In this document: piece by piece, positions 1 through 7,911 of the stretch
Layout of the letters: each line of letters opens with the position of its first letter
How positions within the stretch are numbered: position 1 is the first letter of the stretch
Assembly: GCA_030740295.1 (NCBI GenBank)
Contig: JASLXP010001072.1
Location: 1-11,948 of the forward strand
DNA length: 11,948 nucleotides
Direction of reading: 5' to 3'
Origin: Planctomycetota bacterium
Lineage (GTDB): Bacteria > Planctomycetota > PUPC01 > JACPCR01
Made by a program: the position numbers and the translations under genes
The notes under the pieces: generated by a model
What the model saw: only the letters and a program-made list of their open reading frames with translations
The model's database searches: none
Told to the model about the DNA's origin: nothing

Positions 1-349
1 CCATCACGACCATAAAAATGCCAAGCACCCACGAAATGATCTCATCGAGGTCCGTGCGGGCGGCCATCACCAGAATAAATCCGCCGCAGAGGAGGCTTCC
101 CAGATAGCCCGCGGTCAGCGTCAGAAACCGATTACCACCCATGGTCACGCAGAATCCGCCCTGATGCGGTGAGAGTTGAATCTCGACAATTGAGCCACCG
201 GTCAGGATCGCCGCAAAGCCGTGGCTGAACTCGTGGAACATTACAACCAGCACCTTCAGCGGGTAGAGGAAGATTGAATTCCAGAAGAGAACGACACAGA
301 TCAGGATGAGTATGAGTTTCGCTGTGGCTCTTTTGTCGATGCTGGACAT
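1..349 (-). CDS. M50B-like membrane metallopeptidase, N-terminal part (3' end cut by window edge)
   Basis: The minus strand is open from an ATG at 349-347 to the window edge, giving 116 residues. A hydrophobic segment (about residues 11-37) leads directly into HEFSH at residues 39-43, the HExxH zinc-binding signature of metallopeptidases, followed by GFAAILTGG. Further on, GGNRFL (71-76) and AGYLGS (80-85) are typical of the peptidase M50B-like family, relatives of site-2 proteases that act within the membrane. An in-frame TAG lies 13 codons before the ATG with no other start between, so this start is well supported although no clear Shine-Dalgarno sequence precedes it. It is divergent from the lyase gene. 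The rest of the protein, including any Asp-containing second zinc motif, lies outside the window, so activity cannot be judged. Substrate unknown. Confidence 0.85.
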   Translation of the reverse strand, partial: MSSIDKRATAKLILILICVVLFWNSIFLYPLKVLVVMFHEFSHGFAAILTGGSIVEIQLSPHQGGFCVTMGGNRFLTLTAGYLGSLLCGGFILVMAARTDLDEIISWVLGIFMVVM

Positions 350-376
350 TTCGGTGAGTTCCGCACATAGTCGGTA

Positions 377-392
377 GCCGTAATCCTACGGC
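377..392. promoter_or_regulatory. Short perfect inverted repeat in the divergent intergenic region
   Basis: GCCGTA and TACGGC face each other across a 4-base loop, between the divergent M50B-like peptidase and lyase genes. This gap should hold both promoters, so the palindrome could be an operator or a small hairpin at the start of a transcript. Six base pairs is short enough to occur by chance, and I could not place convincing -35/-10 boxes around it. Confidence 0.25.
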
Positions 393-455
393 AGCAATCT
401 GACGCGACCAACCGTTGCACAAGCTGCCATGGCAGTACCTGTGATTAAGGCAGCA

Positions 456-3053
456 ATGAAGACAACCAGCTCCTTTTATACACCAGATGTCATTGAGCGG
501 GTCCGCAGCAATGTCTCAAATGAAACCTGGGCCTCAGACGTCGCTGACAGAATCCGTCAGAATGCCGAGCCCTGGGCCACGCTTTCAGATGACGAGCTCT
601 GGCAGATGATGTTCGGGGCGACGATCAATCGTTCCTGGATGGTCTGGTCGGATGGGCATTGCCCCTCCTGCAGTAAACCGGTGCCGATGTATCAGTGGGT
701 CGCTGAGCCGATGACGCATCCCTGGAAACTTCGCTGTCCCCGTTGTGAGGAACTGTTTCCAAAAAACGATTTTCAATCCTTCTATCAAAGCGGGCTCGAC
801 GAACATGGCGTATTCGATCCGGAAAGATCGGATCGAACTCTTCTGTTTAATGAAGACCATCCGGATGTCGATGATCCCCTTCGCGGTTTTGGTGTCGATG
901 ACGGCGAAGGATTCGTCGATGGCGACAAAAGATGGCGGTTTATCGGCGCCTACCTGATCTACGGGCAATGGAAATCAGGCGTTGTTCTCGGCATTAAGAA
1001 TCTTGCGGCCGCGTTCCTGGTGAGCGGGGAACTCCGTTATGCTCACAAGGCTGGCATTCTGCTGGATCGCGTAGCGGATCTGTATCCGAGTTTTGATTTC
1101 AAGGAACAGGCATGGATGTATGAGAATCCCGGCAGCGCAGGATATGTTTCGACTTGGCATGATGCCTGTGAAGAGACGCGAGAGATGTCCCTGGCATATG
1201 ACATGGTGATGGAAGCCCTGAGCAGGGACCACGAGCTGGTGGAGTTCCTCAGCAGGAAGGCGCGTGAGTTCAAGATTGAGAATCCCAAGAAGGCCTTTGC
1301 GGATATTCAAAGGAATATCGAGGAGAGAATACTGCGGGACGCCATTCAGAATGATGACAAGATTCGCTCCAACTACCCGAGGAAGGAGATCGCTGTCGCA
1401 ATGATGCAGACCGTGCTGGATTGGCCTGATTGCCGAGAAGAAGTTCTTGCGGATCTGGCTGAGATACTGGAGCGAGCGACCGCGGTGGATGGGGTGACAG
1501 GCGAGAAAGGACTCTCGAATTATTCGGCATTCGTTATTCAGGCGTTAGCGAGTTTCCTGGGCTGGTTTGACCTGTTGGAGGACGGGTTCATCAGTGAGAC
1601 CGTGACCGCGCATCCTCGTCTGATCCAAGGCTATCGTTTTTTCATCGACACCTGGTGCATGCAGAAGTATTACCCGCTGGTAGGCGATACCGGCTGGTTC
1701 GCTGGGCCAACCGAAGAATATCGTGGTGTGATCTTCAATCCGATGGGTGACGAATCCAGAGCAGAGGATTCTTTCAAGCTCATCGAGCCTTCTTCATTCA
1801 CGTTTCTGTGGAGGCTTTTTGAAATCAGCGGAGATGCGGATTTCGCGCGAGTGCTCTTCCACACCAGGAGCAAATGCACGGACGGTCTGCAGGGGGACAT
1901 GTTCGGCTCAAGATCTGCCGATGTGCAGAGAAGAGTTGAGGAGATCGTTGCCAGTGAAGGGGAAGCGATTGAACAGGGAAGCATCCACAAAGAACAGTGG
2001 TGCCTGGGCATTCTCCGTTCCGGCCAGGGGGAGCACGCACGGGCCCTCTGGATGCATTACGACGCTGGCGGTAATCACCATCACGCGGACGCGATGAACG
2101 TGGGGCTCTTCGCAAAGGGCCTCGACCTGATGCCTGACTTTGGTTATCCGCCCGTCCACTTTGGCGGCTGGAGCTCGCAACGAGCCAACTGGTATCGTAT
2201 GACGGCCGCGCACAATACGGTGGTCATCGATGGCAAAAATCAGAAGAGCAGCAAAGCGGAACAATCGAAGGCGACGCTCTGGGCAGACGAAGAAGAATTT
2301 CATGCCATCCGGGCATTCGGGGACAAGGTTGTCGAACAGGCCCGTTATGAGCGTACAGTTGCTCTGGTGGATATTTCAGAAACCGATTTCTATATCGTGG
2401 ATATCTTCCGCGTCGTTGGCGGCAGCGACCACGCGAAGTTCTTCCACAGTCACTTTGGGAACATCGCCGCAGAGGGTCTCAGCCTCGAGCCAGCCGAAGA
2501 ATTCGGATTCAAGACTCAGATGCGAGGCTTTCAACGCGACCCTGCGCCCAAGCCGGGATGGAGCGTGGAATGGAAAATCGAAGACCGGTACGGAATTCTG
2601 CCAAACGAATGTAACGTTCGTCTCCGTTACACTGATCTGACCGAAAAGGCCGAAGCTTGGACCTGCGAAGGATGGGTCGTTGAGGGCAAGTACAACTGCA
2701 CCGTTCAATCGTGGATACCGCGTGTCATGGTCCGACGGCGCAGTGAAGAGGCCCCCTTGGCCTCTACGTTCGTGAGCATCATCGAGCCTTTTGAACGCGA
2801 ACGCGCCGTACGGAGCATCCGCAGGCATACATCGCAGGAAAGCGATCCTGAGGTCGTGATTGAGCTGGAACTGACAGATGGCCGAAGCGATATATTTATT
2901 GCTGGCGATCCTCAAGACCAAAAGGCAGGACCAGTTGTTGTGAACGCAAGGAATGGCAAGCAGATTAAGCTGGAAGGTGAGATGGCGCTCTACCGGACGG
3001 AGGTCGATGGCTCCTTGAAAGCCCTGGCATCTGTCGGGGCTGCTGATTTCTAG
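456..3053 (+). CDS. Heparinase II/III-family polysaccharide lyase-like protein with Cys4 zinc knuckle
   Basis: Large protein of the heparinase II/III superfamily, which cleaves uronic-acid polysaccharides by beta-elimination. I chose ATG 456 because AAGG sits 5 bases upstream; ATG 429 is in frame, adds 9 residues and has no ribosome site. From 456 it has 865 residues. The N-terminal half is helical and aromatic, as in the toroid of these lyases. CPSC and CPRC (Cys 69, 72, 94, 97) form a likely zinc knuckle. The His-rich motif GGNHHHADAMN (538-548) and AHNTVVIDGKNQ (585-596) match the conserved start of the heparinase II/III-like domain, and a beta-rich C-terminal part follows. No signal peptide or membrane segment is visible, so it looks cytoplasmic, which is unusual for a lyase that would meet polymers outside. 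Substrate unknown: it could act on imported oligosaccharides. No sulfatase, SusC/D or transporter gene is adjacent. Confidence 0.85.
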   Translation: MKTTSSFYTPDVIERVRSNVSNETWASDVADRIRQNAEPWATLSDDELWQMMFGATINRSWMVWSDGHCPSCSKPVPMYQWVAEPMTHPWKLRCPRCEELFPKNDFQSFYQSGLDEHGVFDPERSDRTLLFNEDHPDVDDPLRGFGVDDGEGFVDGDKRWRFIGAYLIYGQWKSGVVLGIKNLAAAFLVSGELRYAHKAGILLDRVADLYPSFDFKEQAWMYENPGSAGYVSTWHDACEETREMSLAYDMVMEALSRDHELVEFLSRKAREFKIENPKKAFADIQRNIEERILRDAIQNDDKIRSNYPRKEIAVAMMQTVLDWPDCREEVLADLAEILERATAVDGVTGEKGLSNYSAFVIQALASFLGWFDLLEDGFISETVTAHPRLIQGYRFFIDTWCMQKYYPLVGDTGWFAGPTEEYRGVIFNPMGDESRAEDSFKLIEPSSFTFLWRLFEISGDADFARVLFHTRSKCTDGLQGDMFGSRSADVQRRVEEIVASEGEAIEQGSIHKEQWCLGILRSGQGEHARALWMHYDAGGNHHHADAMNVGLFAKGLDLMPDFGYPPVHFGGWSSQRANWYRMTAAHNTVVIDGKNQKSSKAEQSKATLWADEEEFHAIRAFGDKVVEQARYERTVALVDISETDFYIVDIFRVVGGSDHAKFFHSHFGNIAAEGLSLEPAEEFGFKTQMRGFQRDPAPKPGWSVEWKIEDRYGILPNECNVRLRYTDLTEKAEAWTCEGWVVEGKYNCTVQSWIPRVMVRRRSEEAPLASTFVSIIEPFERERAVRSIRRHTSQESDPEVVIELELTDGRSDIFIAGDPQDQKAGPVVVNARNGKQIKLEGEMALYRTEVDGSLKALASVGAADF

Positions 3054-3066
3054 TTTTTTTCTTTTC
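3020..3066 (+). terminator. Possible weak terminator at the end of the lyase gene
   Basis: AGCCC (3020-3024) can pair with GGGCT (3037-3041) inside the last codons. Twelve bases later, immediately after the TAG stop, comes a run of seven T (3054-3060), then C and four more T. The stem is short and its distance from the T-run is larger than in a standard intrinsic terminator, so this is only a candidate. If it works, the lyase would be transcribed separately from the carbamoyltransferase. Confidence 0.25.
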
Positions 3067-3162
3067 TCAAAGCCGGGCGAGCTCTGATAATTCGGCACTG
3101 TTGGCTGGAACCCACCTGACACGTTTTGCATCCAAGAAGAGCACGACAACCTGAAAGAATCT

Positions 3163-4875
3163 ATGGCAGAAGAACACATCCTCGGCATCTGGGACGGCCA
3201 CGATAGCGGCGCGGCGATTGTCCGGGGCGATGAAATCCTGTACGCGCTCAACGAAGAGCGACTGTCTCGGCGCAAGCTGGAGATCGGGTTTCCCAAGCTG
3301 GCCATCTCGGCCATGCTCGAGCGGTTGAACCTCTCTCCGGAAAACATCGATCAGGTGGCGGTTTCGACTGCCGACTTTGCGAAAACGTTGACTCGTTTCT
3401 TCCCCGCCATGAAGGAGGAGTACTACAAGATACGCCGTCGCAAAAAGCGGCCGGGGCTGTTGACCCCAATTAAGAAGCGCGCCAAATACACTCTTACCGA
3501 GTGGCCGCCGACCGGCATCAGCCGCAAACTCACGCATCGGTTGGTGCGCAAGGAACTCAATGGATGCGGCCTCAAAGATTTCGAGCTCCACATTGTCGAT
3601 CATCATCTCTGCCACGCGACCGGTGCCGCCTACTGCAGCGGATTTGACAAGGCTGCGATCATTACTATCGACGGAATTGGCGACGCGCTATCCGGCGGTG
3701 TCAGCCTGTTCGATAACGGCAAACTCGAACGGCTCAGCACAATATCCGGCAAAGAATCGCTTGGGATTTTCTTCGAGCATGTGACCAACTTGATGAATAT
3801 GCGCGAGCTCGAGGACGAGGGCAAAGTGATGGCACTGTCCACGTATGCGTACCCGCTGCCGGATGATCAGAATCCGATGCTGGAGTGGTTCAAGGTCGAT
3901 GGTCTGACTCTTCATGCCCGGTACGGGGCGCATCGCACGTATCAGCGACTGAAGGAGCTGCTGTGGCATTTTCCTTCCGAGCAATTCGCTTACATGGCGC
4001 AGCGCACGCTTGAAGTGAAAGTCATCGAGCTTGTGCAAAACGCTGTGCGGCAGATGGAGACCGAAAACGTCGCACTGGCGGGCGGCATCTTCGCCAACAT
4101 CCAGGTCAATCGCCTTATCCGGCTCCTGCCGGAAGTAAAAGGCTGTTTCGTATTCCCGCACATGGGCGACGGCGGGCTCGCCCTTGGTGCAGCGCTCTCA
4201 CTGAATGCAGATCGGAATGGTGTAACTTCTTATTCGTTCCAGCAGATCTATTTCGGGCTCGATTTCAGCGAGGAGGAGATGGAGACGGCGGTCAAGGAAT
4301 TTGGCTTTCCTTACACCAAAGAGGAAGACATCGTGAATGCGGTGGGCGCTCTCGTTGAAAGCGGTTCGATAGGCTTGTGGCTGCAGGGCCGGATGGAATT
4401 CGGACCCCGTGCGCTCGGGGCAAGGAGTATCATCGCTCATCCCGGCCGCGAGAAGATCAAGGATGATCTCAACCTGCGGCTGAAGCGGCGTGTCTGGTAC
4501 CAGCCATTCTGTCCATCCATGCTGCGCTCAACCGCGGAAAGGATCTTCGAAGATTTTCATGACCAGACTGACCCTTTCATGACGAACGCGTACCTGGTGA
4601 AGGAAGAATTCCGGGAGCATATGCGCGGGGTCATCGCCATCGACGGAACGTGCCGGCCTCAAATCGTCAGCGATGACACCCCCACCCCGCCGAAATTCAA
4701 AGAGCTTCTAAAAGACATGGAACGCCGTACCGGACTGGGGGTGATACTGAACACCAGTTTTAATCTGCATGGTGAACCGCTGGTCTGCTCACCTTCGGAT
4801 GCTCTGCGGACACTGCGGGAAACGAAGGCCGATTACCTCGTGCTGGGCGATTTCCTGGTGCGTCTGCCTGCGTAA
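3163..4875 (+). CDS. NodU/CmcH-family O-carbamoyltransferase
   Basis: A 570-residue protein, the usual length for this family, which transfers carbamoyl from carbamoyl phosphate through a carbamoyl-adenylate to a hydroxyl of a sugar or natural product (NodU on Nod factors, TobZ on tobramycin, CmcH on cephem). The N-terminal Kae1-like domain shows GIWDGHDSGAA (8-18), HHLCHA (147-152, including the HxxxH metal/adenylate site), IDGIGD (169-174) and GDGGLALGAA (335-344). The C-terminal domain shows GRMEFGPRALGARS (409-422) and NTSFNLHGEPL (530-540). A basic stretch lies at 89-107 (RRRKKR, KKRAK). The ATG has only a purine-rich stretch as ribosome site. The next gene starts 9 bases after its stop, so both probably share an mRNA and the acceptor may be a glycan made by the downstream glycosyltransferase (inference). 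The family is certain; the acceptor is unknown. Confidence 0.95.
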   Translation: MAEEHILGIWDGHDSGAAIVRGDEILYALNEERLSRRKLEIGFPKLAISAMLERLNLSPENIDQVAVSTADFAKTLTRFFPAMKEEYYKIRRRKKRPGLLTPIKKRAKYTLTEWPPTGISRKLTHRLVRKELNGCGLKDFELHIVDHHLCHATGAAYCSGFDKAAIITIDGIGDALSGGVSLFDNGKLERLSTISGKESLGIFFEHVTNLMNMRELEDEGKVMALSTYAYPLPDDQNPMLEWFKVDGLTLHARYGAHRTYQRLKELLWHFPSEQFAYMAQRTLEVKVIELVQNAVRQMETENVALAGGIFANIQVNRLIRLLPEVKGCFVFPHMGDGGLALGAALSLNADRNGVTSYSFQQIYFGLDFSEEEMETAVKEFGFPYTKEEDIVNAVGALVESGSIGLWLQGRMEFGPRALGARSIIAHPGREKIKDDLNLRLKRRVWYQPFCPSMLRSTAERIFEDFHDQTDPFMTNAYLVKEEFREHMRGVIAIDGTCRPQIVSDDTPTPPKFKELLKDMERRTGLGVILNTSFNLHGEPLVCSPSDALRTLRETKADYLVLGDFLVRLPA

Positions 4876-4884
4876 AACGAGCCC

Positions 4885-7041
4885 ATGGAAGAGACCCAGA
4901 ACAAACTCGAGCCCGATCATGAGAGCCCGGCCCCGCCGGGGTTCTGGCAGCTTCAACGCTGCCCGCGGCCCCACTCCAGTTGGCTGCTCACTTTTCTCAC
5001 CATCAATATTGGGTTCCTGTTCGCTCTCGTTTATGTGTTTCTCTTTGGCATCAACAGTCTGATTCCTGGCAACTCGACCATCGGAACGTTGCAGAACAGA
5101 GTGGCGCGGTTGGCTCCGTTTTTTCTCGATATTAATTTCGGCCTGCTCGTGCTGGCGGTGGTGATCAACTTCAAAGACATCCGTCTGCTGTGTGCGCGGA
5201 TCAGCCGGCGGACGTGGCTGCTTCTGGGGCTGATTGCGCTGTCCGGATTTCTCATTACATGTTTGGTTGCCCCGCGCACGCACCGCATCTATTTCGACGA
5301 AGATATTTATGGGAATATAGGTCTTGCCATTTCTCATGCCGGGCAGGCGGTAATGACCAATCAGGGCATCTGGCGAGACGGCAACTACTACCTGATTGAG
5401 GGGGTTTTCAATAAGCAGGCCAATGCATACCCGTACCTGCTGAGCCTGATCTACCGGGTGACGGGGCCCAGCGAAGCCCTCTCGCACCTGATGAACAACT
5501 TGGCGATCGCGGGAAGTATCCTCACCGTATTCTTCATCTCGCTCTTTGTGTTCGGGAAGGAAAACCTGGCTCTCTATGCATCGCTGATTTTCGCTCTCAT
5601 TCCGAACAACCACCGCTGGTACAGCACCATGGCCGCAGAGCCGACGACCGCGCTCTTCGCGGGGCTCGCAATACTATCCACACTTTTCTTTGTGCAGCGC
5701 CCCAGGTCATCACGACTACTGCTCCTGGCAACGGTGACCGCGCTTGCGGTCCAGTTTCGGATGGAGTCCATTCTGGTTGGCGGAGTGATGGCACTGATCA
5801 TCGCTCTCTGGCGTCCGGACGAATATCTTGGCAACAGGCTGTATCTGGCAGTTCTGCTGTTCGTGATTCTGATTCCGCATCATTTCTGCCATGTTTACTC
5901 CGTGCGGAATTACAAGTGGGGTTCGGACCATGGTAAGTTTGCAGTCCATAATCTATGGACGGATATGCGGCTTCCGAATGTTCGCAATTACGATCAGAAC
6001 AAGCCGATCGGGCTGGTTCAAGCGTGGGATATCGGTGAATACCGCGACGGTAATGTCTATCAGAACGTACGCTTCTTTTTCTGGGATGACGTGCATCGTT
6101 TTCCCGTTCCCTATGCGTGGCTCTTTGTGTTGGGTCTTTTCGTCGGTGGCACGATTCGCCTCTACAATGACTGGGATGGTGAGAAGCTCCTTGATTTTGC
6201 GAAAGGTTTCTTTCTAGATGTGCCGTGGCGTGGGAAGGCGGTCATCCTGTCATGGTTTGCATGGTCCTGGGGGATTTTTCTGTTCTTCTACGCGGGCAGT
6301 TACTTTTACGGAGCGGACGACCGGTTCTCACTGCTGTGCTTTATGCCTGTATCAATCATTGCTGCCGTTGCCGTGGAGATGATCGCACGCATCTTTCGTC
6401 ACTGGCTGAGTGACGAGCAGGCGGCGGCTGTGGCGACCGCTTTTCTCCTGATCGTTTACAGCCGCTACATACCTGTTTCGAAAGCCATCGGGCACGAAGC
6501 ATGGCTCGCCCGTGCAGATCATACTTTTGTTGAGGAGAGGATTGCAGAGCTGCCCCATAACAGTGTGGTGCTCACTCATAATCCTTCGATGTTTAACCTC
6601 CGGGGCGTCAGTGCCATACAGACATGGAAAGCTTGGGAAGATCCGCGCCGGGTTCAACATCTCATAGAGAAGAACTCGGGCGGCGTCTATTTGCACTGGG
6701 GTTTCTGGTCCGCGATCCAGAATGTCAGCGGTCATCGGACCAACGTATTGAGGGCCCTGGATAATTTTGACCACGCTTATCTGCAAACGCTGAAGCTCCG
6801 GCACGAGACCGACAACTGGGAGCGAACCTTTCATTGGATTCAGTTACTTGGCCGTAAAACGCCCGAGCCGGAACCGCCCGATGAAGAGGAAGAATCGGAG
6901 GAGGTAGAAGAATCGGTGAAGGAGGAAGAGCCGATGAAGGAGGAAGAGCCAGAAAAGGAGGAAATAGAGAAGGGAGATTTATCGGTTGAGGGGGAAACAG
7001 AAAAGAGAGAGGAATCGGTGAAGAAGGAAGAATCAGAGTGA
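4885..7041 (+). CDS. GT-C membrane glycosyltransferase (PMT/ArnT type) with glutamate-rich tail
   Basis: A 718-residue multispanning protein. Hydrophobic segments occur at about 33-57, 79-95, 110-128, 205-223, 228-240, 254-270, 276-306, 317-332, 410-422, 452-472, 481-500 and 511-527. The first large loop carries the acidic motif FDEDIY (137-142), as in dolichyl-phosphate-mannose and ArnT-type enzymes, where Asp/Glu residues of this loop are catalytic, followed by a long YYLIEG...AYPY region. These enzymes move a sugar from a polyprenyl-phosphate carrier to a lipid, glycan or protein on the outer face of the membrane. Residues 661-718 are an acidic tail, 28 of 58 residues Glu, with a hexapeptide repeat (EESVKE, EEPMKE, EEPEKE). 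The start follows the carbamoyltransferase by 9 bases, so coupling is likely. The repeat continues in frame past the TGA stop. Donor and acceptor are not identifiable. Confidence 0.85.
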   Translation: MEETQNKLEPDHESPAPPGFWQLQRCPRPHSSWLLTFLTINIGFLFALVYVFLFGINSLIPGNSTIGTLQNRVARLAPFFLDINFGLLVLAVVINFKDIRLLCARISRRTWLLLGLIALSGFLITCLVAPRTHRIYFDEDIYGNIGLAISHAGQAVMTNQGIWRDGNYYLIEGVFNKQANAYPYLLSLIYRVTGPSEALSHLMNNLAIAGSILTVFFISLFVFGKENLALYASLIFALIPNNHRWYSTMAAEPTTALFAGLAILSTLFFVQRPRSSRLLLLATVTALAVQFRMESILVGGVMALIIALWRPDEYLGNRLYLAVLLFVILIPHHFCHVYSVRNYKWGSDHGKFAVHNLWTDMRLPNVRNYDQNKPIGLVQAWDIGEYRDGNVYQNVRFFFWDDVHRFPVPYAWLFVLGLFVGGTIRLYNDWDGEKLLDFAKGFFLDVPWRGKAVILSWFAWSWGIFLFFYAGSYFYGADDRFSLLCFMPVSIIAAVAVEMIARIFRHWLSDEQAAAVATAFLLIVYSRYIPVSKAIGHEAWLARADHTFVEERIAELPHNSVVLTHNPSMFNLRGVSAIQTWKAWEDPRRVQHLIEKNSGGVYLHWGFWSAIQNVSGHRTNVLRALDNFDHAYLQTLKLRHETDNWERTFHWIQLLGRKTPEPEPPDEEEESEEVEESVKEEEPMKEEEPEKEEIEKGDLSVEGETEKREESVKKEESE

Positions 7042-7065
7042 GAAGAGGAATCGATGAAGATTGAA
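6865..7065 (+). repeat. Purine-rich, Glu/Lys-coding 18-base repeat tract
   Basis: Low-complexity purine-rich stretch with a six-codon periodicity encoding EE(S/P)xKE-like hexads, clearest at residues 675-692 and again at 709-714 of the glycosyltransferase. The hexad register runs on beyond the TGA at 7039-7041 as EESMKI, ending at TAG 7066-7068. Such tracts change length easily by slippage. The reverse-strand open frame across it is a composition artefact. Confidence 0.8.
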
Positions 7066-7141
7066 TAGATAGCTGTTTCGCTGGGTTTGTTTCTCTTCTG
7101 ATGGGGCAATCTTTCCACCTTCTTCACCTGCCGCACGAGGG

Positions 7142-7909
7142 CTAGTCACCCGTGAGATTTGCCCAGAACACCATCTCGTATTTTTCGGGATCGATGCTGG
7201 ACTGAATGAATCTTGCGCTTTCGATTCGTTCGGGTGTGTCCGCCTTGCTCAGGTACAGGAAGCGCCTCGCGTTGGGTGGCAGGCGCGGCAGGTAGCCATC
7301 CGGATGCTGTGAAACTTTCAAGATCGTGTCGATGGTGACTTCCGATCCAATCGTCTGCCCGGCGAGAGCGGCAGTGATTTCGTGTCGGTGGACTTTTTCG
7401 CTGTCCAGCGGAACCCCGAGGACATCCAGCCCGACTGAGAGAATGCAGTGAGTGGTGCGTGATGGCACTCTTGGCTCGTGCGGGGCAGGCGCTTTGAATG
7501 AGCGGCGTCTCGCACCATCGGCCTGGATGAGCAGGATGTCCTGCGGTCCGTTCGCGTGTATGGCATCCATTTCCTCCGGTTCGAAGCCTTTGATCTTGTC
7601 CCGGCGAGTTCTGCCCTCGCTGTCCGGCGAAGAGATGCTGGCGCCCGCGGCTGTAACCTGCTGGTGCTTATCGAAGCTTCTCTTCAATCGTTCCAGAATA
7701 TCCTCGCCGGGCTGCCGGACCAAGAACTCGTCAGTCTCTTCAGGCGGAGGCGGCTGCATGTTGGTTGTGGAGCTGATGAGTACCCGTAAATCGCTGGCAG
7801 TGCACTCATCAGCGATATGGGTCAATAGGGTGGATTTGCCACCCGCGCCTATGACGGAGACAAACGATCCTCTTCCAATCTTCAGCAATTCGATGATTGA
7901 CTGAGTCAT
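7142..7909 (-). CDS. yqeC: YqeC-family selenium-dependent hydroxylase accessory protein
   Basis: A 255-residue protein matching the YqeC family, linked by comparative genomics to maturation of selenium-dependent molybdenum hydroxylases. It has a P-loop GAGGKST (21-27), ADGARRRSFKAPAPHEP (130-146), GLDVLG (160-165) and SKADTP (221-226), the last resembling the NKxD base-specificity motif of GTPases; the order is as expected for the family. The chosen start, ATG 7909-7907, has AAGGAGG (7923-7917) 7 bases upstream. A GTG two codons earlier overlaps the queG stop but would lie only 1 base from that site. The ribosome site lies inside the last codons of queG and the stop-to-start gap is 2 bases, so translation is coupled. 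No selenium or molybdenum hydroxylase gene is in the window. Its biochemical activity is, as far as I know, unproven. Confidence 0.88.
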   Translation of the reverse strand: MTQSIIELLKIGRGSFVSVIGAGGKSTLLTHIADECTASDLRVLISSTTNMQPPPPEETDEFLVRQPGEDILERLKRSFDKHQQVTAAGASISSPDSEGRTRRDKIKGFEPEEMDAIHANGPQDILLIQADGARRRSFKAPAPHEPRVPSRTTHCILSVGLDVLGVPLDSEKVHRHEITAALAGQTIGSEVTIDTILKVSQHPDGYLPRLPPNARRFLYLSKADTPERIESARFIQSSIDPEKYEMVFWANLTGD

Positions 7910-7911
7910 CT

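Noticed and set aside
174..187. AGTTGAATCTCGAC shared with the repeat spacer at 8995-9008
   Set aside because: The first copy is inside the M50B-like coding sequence in normal codons; one 14-base match in 12 kb is close to chance expectation.
2376..3347. Long minus-strand open frame (323 codons) opposite the lyase and carbamoyltransferase
   Set aside because: It overlaps two strongly supported genes, crosses their intergenic region and shows no family motif, so it is an antisense shadow.
4789..5613. Minus-strand open frame of 274 codons opposite the carbamoyltransferase end and glycosyltransferase start
   Set aside because: It is charged, low-quality sequence without domains, antisense to two clear genes.
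7039..7041. TGA in the glycosyltransferase tail as a selenocysteine codon, prompted by the nearby yqeC
   Set aside because: It lies in a low-complexity Glu tail with no redox context, and no convincing SECIS-like hairpin follows. TGA also ends other genes here as a normal stop (queG, yraN, FHA).
7042..7141. Intrinsic terminator between the convergent glycosyltransferase and yqeC genes
   Set aside because: I looked for a GC-rich stem with a T-run on either strand and found none that was convincing.
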